The notes beneath the pieces were generated by a model. The model was not told where the DNA came from. It worked only from the letters and a program-made list of their open reading frames with translations, and ran no database searches. The translations under genes and the position numbers were made by a program. A stretch of 64,000 nucleotides of DNA. It comes from Streptomyces kurssanovii (lineage in GTDB: Bacteria > Actinomycetota > Actinomycetes > Streptomycetales > Streptomycetaceae). The stretch's first letter is position 1. The number at the start of each line of letters is the position of its first letter. Shown here piece after piece: positions 31,067 to 41,623 of the stretch. Location: the NCBI RefSeq assembly GCF_014649695.1, contig NZ_BMTN01000002.1:496001-560000 (forward strand), in the 5' to 3' direction.

Positions 31067-31993
31067 ATGAGGCGCACGTTCAGTGCTGTGTGCGCGGCCG
31101 TCGCCGCCATGACGCTCACCGCGGCCGGCTGCACACACCACGGCGGCGGCGAGCGCAGCGGGCAGGCGCGAGAAACAGCGACGGGCACGGTCCGGGAGTT
31201 GACCGATGCCGAGCGGCTTCTCGTCCAGCGTGCGCAGGAGTCGCTGGTCCGGCAGTGCATGACAGCCAAGGGCTTCCCGTACTGGGCCGCCCCGCTGCCC
31301 TCCGTCGACAGCCTCGGCGGCGGCGGGTACGTCCTGGACGATGTCGGCTGGGCCCGGCCGGCACGGTTACGCTACGCGGCTGCACAAGGACTTCCTGGCG
31401 AATCAGCGTGCCAACAGGAACGACGCGTACGCCAACACGCTGTCCCAGGAGGCGCAGACCCGGTACGTCCGTGCACTCCTGGGCGGACCGTCCAGCAGCA
31501 TGATCACAGCGGAACTGCCAGGTGGAGGAAAGGTCCGCACGTCCCGTGAGGGGTGCCAGGCCGAGGCCAGGACCCGGCTCTACGGGGACCTCGCCACATG
31601 GTTCCGCGTCGAGAAGACGGCCACGAACCTGTCCGGCCTGTACGTACCGGACCTGCTCCGGGACCGGCGCTTCACCGCCGCGGTCACGGCGTGGTCCGAC
31701 TGCATGCGGAGCGCGGGCCACCCCTACGCCGACCCTCCGGCGGCCCGTGAGTCGCTGGCCGCGCTGACGGGGGGGGAATGGACCCCGGGCGGGCGCACGC
31801 CGCCGAGGTCGAGGTGGCAGTCGCGGAGGCGACCTGCGCGTCCCGGAGTTCGCTGGCGGCGACCGCGCGCACCCTCGACCGCGAATACCGGCGCACGAAG
31901 CTCCAGCGGTACGGCGACGTCCTGTCCACGTACCACCGCATGAACCTCACAGCCCTGGCACGCGCTGAGAAGATCGCCGGCTCGCCGGCCTGA
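31067..31993 (+). pseudogene. Secreted lipoprotein, two frameshifts
   Basis: An ATG after GGGGGAGATC opens a lipoprotein signal peptide ending LTAAGC (C22), followed by a helix-rich domain (LTDAERLLVQRAQESLVRQC, CMTAKGFPYW). Near 31355 the coding potential jumps to a second frame (HGYATRLHKDFLANQRANRN through SDCMRSAGHPYADPPAARES). At a run of eight G at 31769-31776 it jumps back to the first (AEVEVAVAEATCASRSSL, ending near EKIAGSPA). Across the pieces there are several conserved-looking cysteines. The homopolymer break could be a sequencing error. Function unknown; context suggests a partner of the adjacent kinase/FHA pair. Confidence 0.78.
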
Positions 31994-32103
31994 CCCGCCT
32001 CGGGCCACGCCTGCCACGAATGCCCTCCAACCGTCCGCGGCGATCCAGCCGCGGAACTGCACACAGAAGCGCACACCACTGCATGACCAAGGAGTGATGA
32101 ACC

Positions 32104-32604
32104 ATGCGCAAGACCATTGCCACCGTCGCGGCCCTCGGACTCGCGGCTCTCGGAGCGACGGTGCCGGCAAGCAGCGCCGGAGCCGCGACGACCGCATCCG
32201 GTTACTGCGACTACCTGTGGAACGGCAAGGACAACAACGGCAACCCGCTGGCGACGTGGAACTACTTCTACGCCTACAAGAACACCAACTGCGACGGGTA
32301 CCTCGGGAGGTCCGCCGGAGAGGACTCGAACTGGGGTAACGATCAGGGAGCTTTCCAGGGCGGCGACACCAATCAGGCCGGCTCGCTCCTGCTGAAGACC
32401 ACGGACTCCGGCCTGGCCGTCAAGGTGTTCAACGGGACCGGGACCGACTGGGGCGGCGGCTACAACTGCATCCGGGGCAACGAGTTCTACATCAGCAGCC
32501 TCCACGACGGCGAAGCGTTCACCAGCGGGGCGCTCGTGCGGGACGAGATCAGCTCCCACAGGCGGGTGGCTGCCGCCGACTGCAACGGCAACTTCATGCA
32601 CTGA
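32104..32604 (+). CDS. Small secreted protein, possibly I36-like
   Basis: A 166-residue exported protein: a signal peptide (MRKTIATVAALGLAALGATV, cleaved near SAGAA), then a Gly/Asn/Asp-rich domain with four cysteines (SGYCDYLW, NTNCDGYLG, GYNCIRG, AADCNGN), probably two disulfides. It resembles peptidase-inhibitor I36/beta-gamma-crystallin-like secreted domains in composition, and the broken kinase upstream ends in a comparable exterior domain. The ATG has AAGGAG upstream. The resemblance is by eye only. Confidence 0.75.
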   Translation: MRKTIATVAALGLAALGATVPASSAGAATTASGYCDYLWNGKDNNGNPLATWNYFYAYKNTNCDGYLGRSAGEDSNWGNDQGAFQGGDTNQAGSLLLKTTDSGLAVKVFNGTGTDWGGGYNCIRGNEFYISSLHDGEAFTSGALVRDEISSHRRVAAADCNGNFMH

Positions 32605-32624
32605 CCGCGTCGGTCGCGACGCAC

Positions 32625-32661
32625 GTGCGGCCCGCCGGTCAGTCCGACCGGCGGGCCGCAC
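32625..32661. terminator. Bidirectional hairpin terminator
   Basis: GTGCGGCCCGCCGGTC and GACCGGCGGGCCGCAC form a perfect 16-bp stem with a 5-base loop between the small secreted gene and the purH stop codon. Confidence 0.85.
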
Positions 32662-32677
32662 GCCGTGCTCGCACGGC

Positions 32678-34240
32678 TCAGTGGAAGAAGTGCCGCGTCC
32701 CCGTGAAGTACATCGTCACGCCGGCCTTCTTCGCCGCCTCGACCACCAGCTCGTCGCGGACCGAACCGCCCGGCTGGACGACGGCCTTGACGCCCGCCGC
32801 GGTGAGGATCTCCAGGCCGTCCGGGAACGGGAAGAACGCGTCGGACGCGGCGTACGCGCCCCGTGCCCGGTCCTCGCCCGCCCGCTCGACCGCAAGCTTC
32901 GCGGAGTCGACGCGGTTGACCTGGCCCATGCCGACGCCCACAGAGGCGCCGTCCTTGGCGAGCAGGATCGCGTTGGACTTGACCGCGCGGCACGCCTTCC
33001 AGGCGAAGGCCAGCTCGGCCAGCTCCTCGGCGGTCAGGGCCTCGCCCGTCGCCAGGGTCCAGTTCTCCGGCTTGTCGCCGTCCGCCTGGAGGCGGTCGGT
33101 GACCTGGAGGAGCGCGCCGCCGTCGATGGGCTTGAGCTCGACCGGGTTCGCCGGGGCGCCCTCGGCGCGCAGGACGCGGATGTTCTTCTTGCGGGCCAGG
33201 ACCTCGACCGCGCCGTCCTCGTACGCCGGGGCCACGATGACCTCGGTGAAGATCTCGGCCACCTGCTCGGCCATCGCCACGGAGACCGGGCGGTTGACGG
33301 CGATCACGCCGCCGAACGCGGAGAGCGGGTCACAGGCGTGCGCCTTGCGGTGCGCCTCGGCGACGTCCGCGCCGATCGCGATGCCGCACGGATTGGCGTG
33401 CTTGATGATCGCGACGCAGGGCTCGGAGTGGTCGTACGCGGCCCGGCGCGCGGCGTCGGTGTCCGTGTAGTTGTTGTACGACATCTCCTTGCCGTGCAGC
33501 TGCTCCGCCTGTGCGAGGCCGCCGCTGCCCAAGGTGTAGAGCGCGGCGGGCTGGTGCGGGTTCTCGCCGTAGCGCAGGACGTTCTCGCGCTCCCAGGTGG
33601 CGCCGAGGAAGTCGGGGAAGTCGCTCTCGTCGGCGGGCGCGTAGGAGGAGGCGAACCAGGACGCGACGGCCACGTCGTACGCGGCGGTGTGCTGGAAGGC
33701 CTCGGCGGCCAGGCGCTTGCGGGCGGCAAGCTCGAAGCCGCCCTCACGGGCGGCGGTCAGCACGTCCGCGTATCGTGCCGGGCTGGTGACGACCGCGACC
33801 GAGGGGTGGTTCTTGGCGGCGGCGCGGACCATCGACGGGCCGCCGATGTCGATCTGCTCGACGCACTCGTCCGGGGTGGCGCCGGAGGCGACAGTCTCCT
33901 TGAACGGGTACAGGTTCACGATCACCAGGTCGAAGGGCTCGACGCCCAGCTCGGCGAGCTGCCGCTGGTGGTCCTCCAGGCGCAGGTCGGCGAGGATGCC
34001 GGCGTGCACGCGCGGGTGGAGGGTCTTGACGCGGCCGTCCAGGCACTCGGGGAAGCCGGTGAGCTCCTCGACCTTGGTGACCGGGACGCCCGCCCCGGCG
34101 ATCTTCGAGGCGGTGGAGCCGGTGGAGACGAGGGAGACACCCGCCTCGTGCAGGCCGCGGGCCAGCTCCTCAAGGCCGGTCTTGTCGTAGACGCTGACGA
34201 GTGCGCGGCGGATGGGGCGCTTCGTACCTTCGGCGGTCAC
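32678..34240 (-). CDS. purH: Bifunctional AICAR transformylase / IMP cyclohydrolase
   Basis: Catalyses the last two steps of IMP synthesis, using 10-formyl-THF. The 520-residue protein has the cyclohydrolase N-domain ([45 protein letters not shown]) and the transformylase domain with RYGENPHQ (223-230) and the catalytic K280-H281 in IIKHANPCG. It starts with GTG and overlaps purN by 4 bases (GTGA), so the two are translationally coupled. AICAR/ZMP, its substrate, is the ligand family sensed by the ZTP riboswitch at glyA. Confidence 0.97.
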   Translation of the reverse strand: MTAEGTKRPIRRALVSVYDKTGLEELARGLHEAGVSLVSTGSTASKIAGAGVPVTKVEELTGFPECLDGRVKTLHPRVHAGILADLRLEDHQRQLAELGVEPFDLVIVNLYPFKETVASGATPDECVEQIDIGGPSMVRAAAKNHPSVAVVTSPARYADVLTAAREGGFELAARKRLAAEAFQHTAAYDVAVASWFASSYAPADESDFPDFLGATWERENVLRYGENPHQPAALYTLGSGGLAQAEQLHGKEMSYNNYTDTDAARRAAYDHSEPCVAIIKHANPCGIAIGADVAEAHRKAHACDPLSAFGGVIAVNRPVSVAMAEQVAEIFTEVIVAPAYEDGAVEVLARKKNIRVLRAEGAPANPVELKPIDGGALLQVTDRLQADGDKPENWTLATGEALTAEELAELAFAWKACRAVKSNAILLAKDGASVGVGMGQVNRVDSAKLAVERAGEDRARGAYAASDAFFPFPDGLEILTAAGVKAVVQPGGSVRDELVVEAAKKAGVTMYFTGTRHFFH

Positions 34241-34851
34241 GGGATCATTACCTTTCGTCCCTCAATGCGGTAGCCGTGCCGGGCCAGACGCCCCACGACC
34301 TCGACGAGCAGGGAGCGCTCGACTTCCTTGATGCGCTCATGGAGAGCGGCTTCATCGTCCTCGTCCCGGACCTCGACCACGCCCTGGGCGATGATCGGGC
34401 CGGTGTCGACGCCGTCGTCGACGAAGTGGACGGTGCATCCGGTGACCTTCACGCCGTACGCGAGTGCGTCCCGCACTCCGTGGGCACCGGGAAAACTGGG
34501 CAGCAGCGCCGGGTGGGTGTTGACGACCCGGCCGCCGAAGCGGGCGAGGAACTCCTTGCCGACGATCTTCATGAAGCCGGCGGAGACCACGAGATCGGGC
34601 TCGTACGCGGCGGTGGCGTCGGCCAGGGCGCGGTCCCACTCGTCGCGGGTGGCGTGGTCCTTCACCCGGCAGACGAAGGTGGGCAGTCCCGCGCGCTCGG
34701 CCCGGCCGAGACCCGCGATGCCGTCGCGGTCGGCGCCGACGGCGACGATCCGGGCGCCGTACCCCTCGGGGTCGGCGGCGATGGCGTCGAGCAGGGCCTG
34801 GAGGTTGGTACCGGACCCGGAGACGAGGACGACGATGCGGGCGGCGGCCAC
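34237..34851 (-). CDS. purN: Phosphoribosylglycinamide formyltransferase
   Basis: Transfers a formyl group from 10-formyl-THF to GAR in purine synthesis. The 204-residue protein has the N-terminal [17 protein letters not shown] phosphate-binding loop and the catalytic triad of GART enzymes: N111 and H113 in [15 protein letters not shown] and D149 in [10 protein letters not shown]. The GTG at 34851 gives the usual length. The extra upstream frame to 34974 has no homology. First gene of the purN-purH operon. Confidence 0.94.
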   Translation of the reverse strand: MAAARIVVLVSGSGTNLQALLDAIAADPEGYGARIVAVGADRDGIAGLGRAERAGLPTFVCRVKDHATRDEWDRALADATAAYEPDLVVSAGFMKIVGKEFLARFGGRVVNTHPALLPSFPGAHGVRDALAYGVKVTGCTVHFVDDGVDTGPIIAQGVVEVRDEDDEAALHERIKEVERSLLVEVVGRLARHGYRIEGRKVMIP

Positions 34852-35084
34852 GGGGACTCTTTTCGCGTTACGGTGCGGCTTACGGTGCTGCTTTGTGCGG
34901 TCGTACAAATGGAGCGCACCCCCGGATACGGGGAACTCTACGAAGCGCTCGACCGTCAGCAACGATACCGGCACACAGCACGGCCCCCACGGGACGGGGG
35001 CGTGGCCGGCAGGTAGCGTCTGGGGGCAGGGCCCGCGCCCAGGCGGTCCCGATCAGGGCATGACGAGGGGAAGACGTTCACCAG

Positions 35085-35879
35085 ATGCCGGACCGACGCC
35101 GTCGTACGGACCTCCTGTTGCCGCGGGAGCGCCAGTCCACGGACGACAACAACCCCTTCGCGCCGCCGCCGGAGGGCAGGCCGGACCAGCCGTGGCAGCC
35201 GCGCCACCCGTCGTCCGACGACGACTCCTCCTCGTCCTCCGGCCGGTCCGGCGGTGACGACAGTGGCTCGGGCTCAGGGTCGGGCTCCGGCTCGAACCGG
35301 GGCAGCCAGTGGAGCAGCCGCCAGCCCGGCCGCTCTTCGGGCGGCGGCTTCGGCGGCCGTCCGCGCCCCGACGGCAACGGCGGCCAGGGTGGGCCCGGCA
35401 CTCCCGGCGGCCTGCGCTGGGACCCGACGGACCCCGCGCAGCGGCGGGCACGGTACGCGCTGCTGTCGGGCATGTGGGCGTTCTTCTTCGCCCTGTTCGA
35501 CTTCCCCGAGATCGCCCTGCTGCTCGGCGCGCTGGCGCTGTACTGGAGCATCAGCTCCTTGCGCGCCAAGCCCCAGCGCCGGGTCGACGCCGACTCCCTG
35601 ACCACGGGCGGAACCCCGGCGAACGCCCCGGCCCCGCCGCAGCACGCCCCCGCGTCGGCGCCGCCCGCCGCCCCCGGCAGGCCGCAGATCACGGCCGCGG
35701 TGAGCGGCCTGGTGATGGCGAGCATCGCGCTGGTGATCGTGGCGGCGTCCTTCACGGCGCAGTTGGTCTACCGCGACTACTACACCTGCGTGAACGACGC
35801 ACTGACCAAGTCGGGGCAGCTGGCCTGCAACGAGAAGCTCCCGGAGCCCCTGCGGGGCGTGCTGGGCGTCAAGGAGTAA
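35085..35879 (+). CDS. Membrane protein with long disordered N-terminus
   Basis: A 264-residue protein. The first 120 residues are Ser/Asp/Gly/Pro-rich (DDDSSSSSGRSGGDDSGSGS) and likely disordered in the cytoplasm. Two membrane regions follow (about 125-152 with FFFALFDFPEIALLLGALAL, and about 205-228), with a Pro/Ala linker between them, and the C-terminal CVNDALTKSGQLACNE has two cysteines outside. Divergent from purN and convergent with the DUF6350 gene. The ATG follows GAGGGGAAG at a long distance (about 14 bases), so the start is uncertain. Confidence 0.75.
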   Translation: MPDRRRRTDLLLPRERQSTDDNNPFAPPPEGRPDQPWQPRHPSSDDDSSSSSGRSGGDDSGSGSGSGSGSNRGSQWSSRQPGRSSGGGFGGRPRPDGNGGQGGPGTPGGLRWDPTDPAQRRARYALLSGMWAFFFALFDFPEIALLLGALALYWSISSLRAKPQRRVDADSLTTGGTPANAPAPPQHAPASAPPAAPGRPQITAAVSGLVMASIALVIVAASFTAQLVYRDYYTCVNDALTKSGQLACNEKLPEPLRGVLGVKE

Positions 35880-35912
35880 CGCGCGCAAGCGCACGGGAGC
35901 CGTGCCCGCGGG

Positions 35913-37652
35913 TCAGCGGGCGGCTTCCGCGGAGGGCTCGGGCGGTTCATCGCTCGGGCCCTCCGCCGTCTGCGACGCGGGCGGGGGTGCCGGGGCGGTG
36001 GCAGGTTCGGGTTCGGTGGCCGGCTCAGGCGCCGTGGCAGGCTCAGGCGCCGTGGCAGGCTCGGGCCCGGTCGGCGGTGCCGGTACCGGAAGTGGGAGGA
36101 AGTCGGGCATCAGGCCGCCGGAGGACTCCTTCAGCGCGGCCCAGCGGTCCTCACGGGACCCGCGGGCGGTCCTGGTGTCCGCCGGGAGGAAGTCGTACGG
36201 CTCGGAATCGTCGTCGAGCGGGCCGGAGCCGCCGTCGAGGTCCGTGTCCGACGGCCCGGTCCCCGCCGGCGGAGCCGAGGGCGCCGGCGGCATCGCCAGG
36301 GCCTCCGCGAAGGGCACCGCGTCCCTTTGCCCCTCGGCCTGGGCTCCGCGACGGCGCAGCAGTCCACGCCATCCCCGGCCTGGCGTTCTCAGCCGCCACG
36401 CCCGCAGTGCCAGCGCCAGCGGGACCCCCGGGCCGGCCGTCCAGAGCATGGCCGCGCCGCCGGTGAGCCACCACACGGGGCCGAACTCCGAGAGGCGGCC
36501 GGTGCCGAGCGGGCCCCCGGACGCCGCGGCGAGCAGGCACATGAGCCCGGCGCAGCCGGCCGCGCCGAGCAGCACCGCGAGCGCGGTCCCGCCGGGGCTC
36601 CAGGCGCTCTCACGCTCCCCGTGCCGCGGGGCCGCCGCTCCCACCGTGAACCAGGCGACCACCACTCCCGCGACGAGAGGCACCGCGACCGCCGCCCAGT
36701 GCAGCGGCGTGCCCGGCCCTTCGCCCGGCACCGCCGCGAGGAGCGGGAAGTCGGGCAGCGCGGGCGTTCCGGTCGCCGCGAGCGGCGCCGCCGTCGCACC
36801 CGTACCGAGGGCGAAGCCGGGCCCGAGCCCGTAAGCCGCGCCCCACACCGCCGCGTTCGGCAGCAGCGCCAGGGTCAGCAGCGCGAGGGCCGCACGTCCC
36901 GACCACTCCCCCGACAGGCCCAGGAACGACTCCTGCGCGGCCCGTCCGTGCCAGACCGTGGAGGTCGCGGCCAGCACCGCGCCGCCGGTGAGCAGCGTGA
37001 ACGTGCCCGCGCCGGCGGACCGCAGAGCGGCTGACACCCTGGCGTGGGCGACTGCCGCCCGCAGCCGCTGCGGCACCCAGGACGGCAACGGTCCCAGCGG
37101 CCGGCCGCTCGCGGTCCACGCCCCAGTGGCCGCGGCCAGGAAGGTCACGAGCGGCAGGTGGACCAGGGCGCTCAGCGGGTCGGCGGCGAAGGAACCACCG
37201 GCGACGTAGAGCACGACCGGCGCACCCACCATCACGTAACCGCTGGCCACCATCGTCGGCGCGCTCCAGGCGGACGGTCTCGGCCTGCCCTCCTCCGGTT
37301 CCAAGGCGTCGCGTGCCGCCCGGTGGGCCAGCCAGACGGGCACGGCGACGAGCAGCAGCGGCACGATCCCCATCGGCGCGGGCGCCCCGGAGAGCGTGTC
37401 CGTGCGTACGAGCTCCGTGCCGTGCGCGAGCAGCCACAGCGCCGCCGCGACATGCAGCGCGTCGGCCGGGTCGCTGTCGGGGAAGGGTGAGCTGATCCAC
37501 ATCACCATCACGAGCACGGTGATCACGCCGAGCCCGAGTCCGGCCGCCGTCGCGCCGCGTACGAACGACGCGACCAGCGCGACCGACGCGCCGCCCTGCA
37601 CGGCGACCGGGGCTTGCGGCACTGAGTGGCTCTGTTCGGTCACTTGGGTCAC
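35913..37652 (-). CDS. DUF6350 multi-span membrane protein
   Basis: A 579-residue protein with about ten membrane spans and the DUF6350 pattern ([38 protein letters not shown]). The C-terminal 140 residues are cytoplasmic and Pro/Ala/Glu-rich, with four [10 protein letters not shown]-like units ([19 protein letters not shown]). Family members are conserved next to purN/sucD in actinobacteria but have no known activity. The start region [13 protein letters not shown] is preceded by about 115 bases of divergent promoter region shared with the sigma-like gene. Confidence 0.85.
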   Translation of the reverse strand: MTQVTEQSHSVPQAPVAVQGGASVALVASFVRGATAAGLGLGVITVLVMVMWISSPFPDSDPADALHVAAALWLLAHGTELVRTDTLSGAPAPMGIVPLLLVAVPVWLAHRAARDALEPEEGRPRPSAWSAPTMVASGYVMVGAPVVLYVAGGSFAADPLSALVHLPLVTFLAAATGAWTASGRPLGPLPSWVPQRLRAAVAHARVSAALRSAGAGTFTLLTGGAVLAATSTVWHGRAAQESFLGLSGEWSGRAALALLTLALLPNAAVWGAAYGLGPGFALGTGATAAPLAATGTPALPDFPLLAAVPGEGPGTPLHWAAVAVPLVAGVVVAWFTVGAAAPRHGERESAWSPGGTALAVLLGAAGCAGLMCLLAAASGGPLGTGRLSEFGPVWWLTGGAAMLWTAGPGVPLALALRAWRLRTPGRGWRGLLRRRGAQAEGQRDAVPFAEALAMPPAPSAPPAGTGPSDTDLDGGSGPLDDDSEPYDFLPADTRTARGSREDRWAALKESSGGLMPDFLPLPVPAPPTGPEPATAPEPATAPEPATEPEPATAPAPPPASQTAEGPSDEPPEPSAEAAR

Positions 37653-37767
37653 GCGGCCATGCTGCCAACGACACGCGCTTTATCCATGTAACGGGCGAAT
37701 AACCGAAGTGTCGCCCAAGATACGTTTATGTGCTTTTTGTCGAGTGCAGTGCCGTGAGGGGCCCTTC

Positions 37768-39156
37768 ATGACCGAGAGCATCACCCGCTCCGCGTTCGGC
37801 ACCCCCCTGCCGCCCCCGAAGGAACGGCGCAGGCTTCGAGAGGCGAAGTCCCTGTCCGAGGACGAGGTCGCGACGACGATCGGAGTCACCCGGGCGACGA
37901 TCCGGTCCTGGGAGGCCGGACGCACTCACCCCCGGGGACGCAAACGCGAGGCGTACGCCTCGCTGCTCGCCGCCCTCGCCACGCGGACCGGGGAGTGCGC
38001 CCCGGGCGGCACGCCCCTGAAGGACGACCGGGACGGAGACGACCGGGACGGAGACGACCGGAGTCGGGACGGCCGGTACGAAGAGAACCGGAGCGTAGAC
38101 GACCGGGAGCGGAACGGCCGAGACGAAAAGGACCGGCACGAGGACGACCGGCTCCGCGCCGCGCCGCCGACCCGCACGGCGCCGCCTGCGGCGAACACCC
38201 GTCCCCGCCCCGCCGCGAAGCGCGCGGCCCAGCCGCCCGCGGCCCCGCATCCGAGGCCCGTCGACGGGCCCGGACCGCCGTCCGCGACGGCGCCCTCCGC
38301 AGACAGCCAACGTGGCGTCAGCTCCCTCGACACGGCTGCCCTGACCGTGCCGGCGCCCAGCCCGGAGGAGGCGTTCGACGTGCTGTACGCGGGCGCCGCC
38401 CCGGACCTGGTGCGCCAGACGTATCTGCTCACCGGACGCCGGCGGCTCTCCCAGGAGTCGGTCGAGCGTGCCTTCCACCACGCCTGGCAGCGCTGGCCGG
38501 AGGTCGCCGTGGACCGGGACCCGGCCGGCTGGGTGCGGGCGGTCGCGTACGAGTACGCCATGTCCCCGTGGAACCGGCTGCGGCCCGCGCACCGTCATCC
38601 CGACGAAGGGCCCGGCGAGGAGCCCCGGCGGGAACTGCTCGAGGCGCTGCAGGAGCTCCCCACCGCCTACCGCCGCACGCTGCTGCTCCACGACGGCCTG
38701 GGGCTCGGGCTGCCGGAGACCGCCGCGGAGACGGAGGCCAGCACCCCGGCCACCGCGAACCGTCTTGTGCACGCCCGTGAGGCCATGGCCGACCGGCTCC
38801 CCGAGCTGGCGGACACGAGCCTGCTGCGGGACCGGCTGCGCGCACTGGCCTGCGCCGGACCCGCATCCCTGATGACACCGGCGTGCGACGTGCGAAGCGG
38901 GTGCGAACGCCGGGCGCAGATGTGGACACGGGCGGTCGTCGCGGCGACCGCCCTGATCGTCGCGGCGACCGCCTTCACGCTGGTCACGGCGCCACGGCAG
39001 TACGATCCGCCGATCTCGCCGGCCCAGCAGATCGACGGCGTTCCCGCGCCCCAGTACGGGCCGCACCGGCTGACGGAAGAGGACAAGAAGCTCCGCGACA
39101 AGCTCCGTTCGGAACCGGCGAACGGCCCTGGGCGCCTCGTCCCGCTGCACGGCTGA
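37768..39156 (+). CDS. Fusion of XRE helix-turn-helix, sigma-70-like domain and membrane anchor
   Basis: A 462-residue protein: an XRE-type helix-turn-helix (about 18-72, SLSEDEVATTIGVTRATIRS), a charged Asp/Arg repeat linker (85-129, DDRDG units), a Pro/Ala linker (130-195), a region resembling ECF sigma regions 2 and 4 (about 198-345: FDVLYAGAAPDLVRQTYLLT, ERAFHHAWQRWP, LLEALQELPTAYRRTLLLHD), and a membrane span (387-407) with a short exterior tail. It may be a membrane-held regulator or an inactive sigma paralogue. The ATG at 37768 has GAGGGG upstream. No cognate anti-sigma gene is adjacent. Confidence 0.78.
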   Translation: MTESITRSAFGTPLPPPKERRRLREAKSLSEDEVATTIGVTRATIRSWEAGRTHPRGRKREAYASLLAALATRTGECAPGGTPLKDDRDGDDRDGDDRSRDGRYEENRSVDDRERNGRDEKDRHEDDRLRAAPPTRTAPPAANTRPRPAAKRAAQPPAAPHPRPVDGPGPPSATAPSADSQRGVSSLDTAALTVPAPSPEEAFDVLYAGAAPDLVRQTYLLTGRRRLSQESVERAFHHAWQRWPEVAVDRDPAGWVRAVAYEYAMSPWNRLRPAHRHPDEGPGEEPRRELLEALQELPTAYRRTLLLHDGLGLGLPETAAETEASTPATANRLVHAREAMADRLPELADTSLLRDRLRALACAGPASLMTPACDVRSGCERRAQMWTRAVVAATALIVAATAFTLVTAPRQYDPPISPAQQIDGVPAPQYGPHRLTEEDKKLRDKLRSEPANGPGRLVPLHG

Positions 39157-39175
39157 CAGGCTCCTTCCGATACGC

Positions 39176-39212
39176 GTGTGGGCCCGCCCCGGTGACCGGG
39201 GCGGGCCCACAC
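39176..39212. terminator. Bidirectional hairpin terminator
   Basis: GTGTGGGCCCGCCCCGG and CCGGGGCGGGCCCACAC form a perfect 17-bp stem with loop TGA between the sigma-like gene and the sucD stop. Confidence 0.85.
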
Positions 39213-39227
39213 ATGTACTGCGGAAGG

Positions 39228-40112
39228 TCAGCCGGCGAGGATCGCGCGCGCCAGCTTGGCCGTCTCGGTCGGCGTCTTGCCGACCTTGACGCCCGCGGCC
39301 TCGAGGGCCTCCTTCTTCGCCGCGGCGGTGCCGGAGGAGCCGGAGACGATGGCGCCGGCGTGGCCCATGGTCTTGCCCTCGGGGGCGGTGAAGCCCGCGA
39401 CGTAGCCGACGACCGGCTTGGTGACGTTGGCCTTGATGAAGTCGGCCGCACGTTCCTCGGCGTCGCCACCGATCTCACCGATCATCACGATCAGGTCGGT
39501 GTCGGGGTCCGCCTCGAACGCCGCGAGGGCGTCGATGTGCGTCGTACCGATGACCGGGTCGCCACCGATGCCGACGGCGGAGGAGAAGCCGATGTCACGG
39601 AGCTCGTACATCATCTGGTAGGTCAGCGTGCCGGACTTGGACACGAGACCGATGCGGCCGGGCTTGGTGATGTCGCCCGGGATGATGCCGGCGTTGGACT
39701 GACCCGGCGTGATGAGGCCGGGGCAGTTCGGGCCGATGATGCGGGTCTTGTTGCCCTTGGACTTCGCGTAGGCCCAGAAGGCGGCGGAGTCGTGGACGGC
39801 GATGCCCTCGGTGATGACGACCGCGAGAGGGATCTCCGCGTCGATCGCCTCGACGACGGCGGCCTTCGCGAAGGCCGGCGGCACGAAGAGGACGGAGACG
39901 TCGGCGCCCGTCTTCTCCATGGCCTCGGCGACGGAGCCGAAGACCGGTACCTCGGTGCCGTCGAAGTCGACGGACGTGCCGGCCTTGCGCGGGTTCACAC
40001 CGCCGACGATGTTGGTGCCGTCACCCAGCATGAGCTTGGTGTGCTTCATGCCCGTGGCACCGGTCATGCCCTGGACGATGACCTTGCTGTCCTTGTTCAG
40101 GAAGATAGCCAT
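39228..40112 (-). CDS. sucD: Succinyl-CoA synthetase alpha subunit
   Basis: Binds CoA and carries the phosphohistidine of succinyl-CoA ligase in the TCA cycle. The 294-residue protein has the CoA-binding [23 protein letters not shown], and the active-site H251 in [11 protein letters not shown]. It starts 20 bases after sucC and the genes form one operon. Confidence 0.96.
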   Translation of the reverse strand: MAIFLNKDSKVIVQGMTGATGMKHTKLMLGDGTNIVGGVNPRKAGTSVDFDGTEVPVFGSVAEAMEKTGADVSVLFVPPAFAKAAVVEAIDAEIPLAVVITEGIAVHDSAAFWAYAKSKGNKTRIIGPNCPGLITPGQSNAGIIPGDITKPGRIGLVSKSGTLTYQMMYELRDIGFSSAVGIGGDPVIGTTHIDALAAFEADPDTDLIVMIGEIGGDAEERAADFIKANVTKPVVGYVAGFTAPEGKTMGHAGAIVSGSSGTAAAKKEALEAAGVKVGKTPTETAKLARAILAG

Positions 40113-40132
40113 GGTTCTAGATCCCTCTTCCC

Positions 40133-41314
40133 TTACTTCGCAGCAGCGGCGAGCTCGGCGGCCTTGTCGGCCGCGCCGTCCATGGTGTCCACGCGCTGCA
40201 CCAGCGGGTGGTTGGCGTCGGAGAGGATCTTGCGACCCAGCTCCGCGTTGTTGCCGTCGAGGCGCACGACCAGCGGCTTGGTGACTTCCTCGCCCTTGGA
40301 CTTGAGCAGCTCCAGGGCCTGGACGATGCCGTTGGCGACCTCGTCACAGGCGGTGATGCCACCGAAGACGTTGACGAAGACGGACTTGACGTCCGGGTCG
40401 CCGAGGATGATCTCGAGGCCGTTCGCCATGACCTCGGCGGAGGCGCCGCCACCGATGTCGAGGAAGTTGGCGGGCTTCACGTTGTCGTGGGCCTCACCGG
40501 CGTAGGCGACGACGTCGAGGGTCGACATGACCAGACCCGCGCCGTTGCCGATGATGCCGACCTCGCCGTCGAGCTTGACGTAGTTGAGGTTCTTGGCCTT
40601 GGCGGCAGCCTCGAGCGGGTTGGCTGCGGCCTTGTCCTCGAGGGCCTCGTGCTCCGGCTGGCGGAAGTCGGCGTTCTCGTCGAGCGACACCTTGCCGTCG
40701 AGCGCGATGACGCGGCCGTCGGCGACCTTGGCCAGCGGGTTGACCTCGACGAGGAGCGCGTCCTCGGCGATGAAGGTCTTCCACAGGGTCACCAGGATGT
40801 CGGCGACCTGGTCGGCGACCTCGGCCGGGAACTTCGCCTGGGCGACGATCTCGGCGGCCTTCTCCTTGGTGACACCCTCGTTGGCGTCGACAGGGACCTT
40901 CGCGAGGGCCTCGGGCTTGGTGGCCGCGACCTCCTCGATGTCCATGCCGCCCTCGACCGAGGCCATGGCCAGGAAGGTGCGGTTGGTGCGGTCGAGGAGG
41001 TACGAGACGTAGTACTCCTCGGCGATCTCCGGAGCGGTCTCCGCGATCATCACCTTGTTGACCGTGTGGCCCTTGATGTCCATCCCGAGGATGTCCGTCG
41101 CACGGGCGACGGCCTCGTCCGGAGTGGCGGCCAGCTTGACGCCGCCGGCCTTGCCGCGGCCGCCGACCTTCACCTGCGCCTTGACGACCGACTTGCCGCC
41201 CAGTCGCTCGGTGGCCTCGCGCGCCGCCTCAGGCGTGTCGATGACTTCACCGGCCAGCACCGGTACACCGTGCTTGGCGAAGAGGTCCCTCGCCTGGTAC
41301 TCGAACAGGTCCAC
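40133..41314 (-). CDS. sucC: Succinyl-CoA synthetase beta subunit
   Basis: ATP-grasp subunit that binds nucleotide and succinate. The 393-residue protein begins [20 protein letters not shown], has the [20 protein letters not shown]-grasp strand, [20 protein letters not shown] metal-binding segment and [14 protein letters not shown]. The start is GTG with AAGGGA about 10 bases upstream. First gene of the sucC-sucD operon, with a Crp-like site about 180 bases upstream. Confidence 0.96.
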   Translation of the reverse strand: MDLFEYQARDLFAKHGVPVLAGEVIDTPEAAREATERLGGKSVVKAQVKVGGRGKAGGVKLAATPDEAVARATDILGMDIKGHTVNKVMIAETAPEIAEEYYVSYLLDRTNRTFLAMASVEGGMDIEEVAATKPEALAKVPVDANEGVTKEKAAEIVAQAKFPAEVADQVADILVTLWKTFIAEDALLVEVNPLAKVADGRVIALDGKVSLDENADFRQPEHEALEDKAAANPLEAAAKAKNLNYVKLDGEVGIIGNGAGLVMSTLDVVAYAGEAHDNVKPANFLDIGGGASAEVMANGLEIILGDPDVKSVFVNVFGGITACDEVANGIVQALELLKSKGEEVTKPLVVRLDGNNAELGRKILSDANHPLVQRVDTMDGAADKAAELAAAAK

Positions 41315-41493
41315 GCGCGTCCGTCCCTTTTCTGATGATCGCGGTTCGTTGTCTGCGTGGGCGTGCCGCGAAGGGCAACGTGACTGCTCTTGTCACAAGG
41401 GAGGCACACACGGTGTCCGTGGGCGCGGCATGTCCGCCTGGCAGGTTATCCCCGCCGGAGGTGCGCCCCTAAATCGCAGATCACACCTGAGCG

Positions 41494-41507
41494 GTGATTA
41501 CGGTCAC
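41494..41507. promoter_or_regulatory. Crp-like site (GTG-N6-GNCAC) upstream of sucC
   Basis: GTGATTACGGTCAC fits the published Streptomyces Crp pattern GTG(N)6GNCAC, about 180-193 bases before the sucC start. The remainder of the 41315-41655 gap contains an 11-base palindrome CTTGTCACAAG (41389-41399) about 75 bases before sucC and the terminator of the next gene. One short motif match is expected by chance fairly often. Confidence 0.35.
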
Positions 41508-41623
41508 AGAGCGCACCCCGATCATACGGCCGGACCGCGGCCGGAGACCTCCCCGCACGGCACGGGGCGGGACGCCGCCCGGATTCCGGTGACGTCCCGT
41601 CCCTGCCGCTGGTTGCCTGGTCA

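Noticed and set aside
34237-35084. ZTP riboswitch upstream of purN-purH or folD
   Set aside because: The conserved blocks seen before glyA (ACTGGCG, CCGCCTGGGCA) are not present in those leaders.
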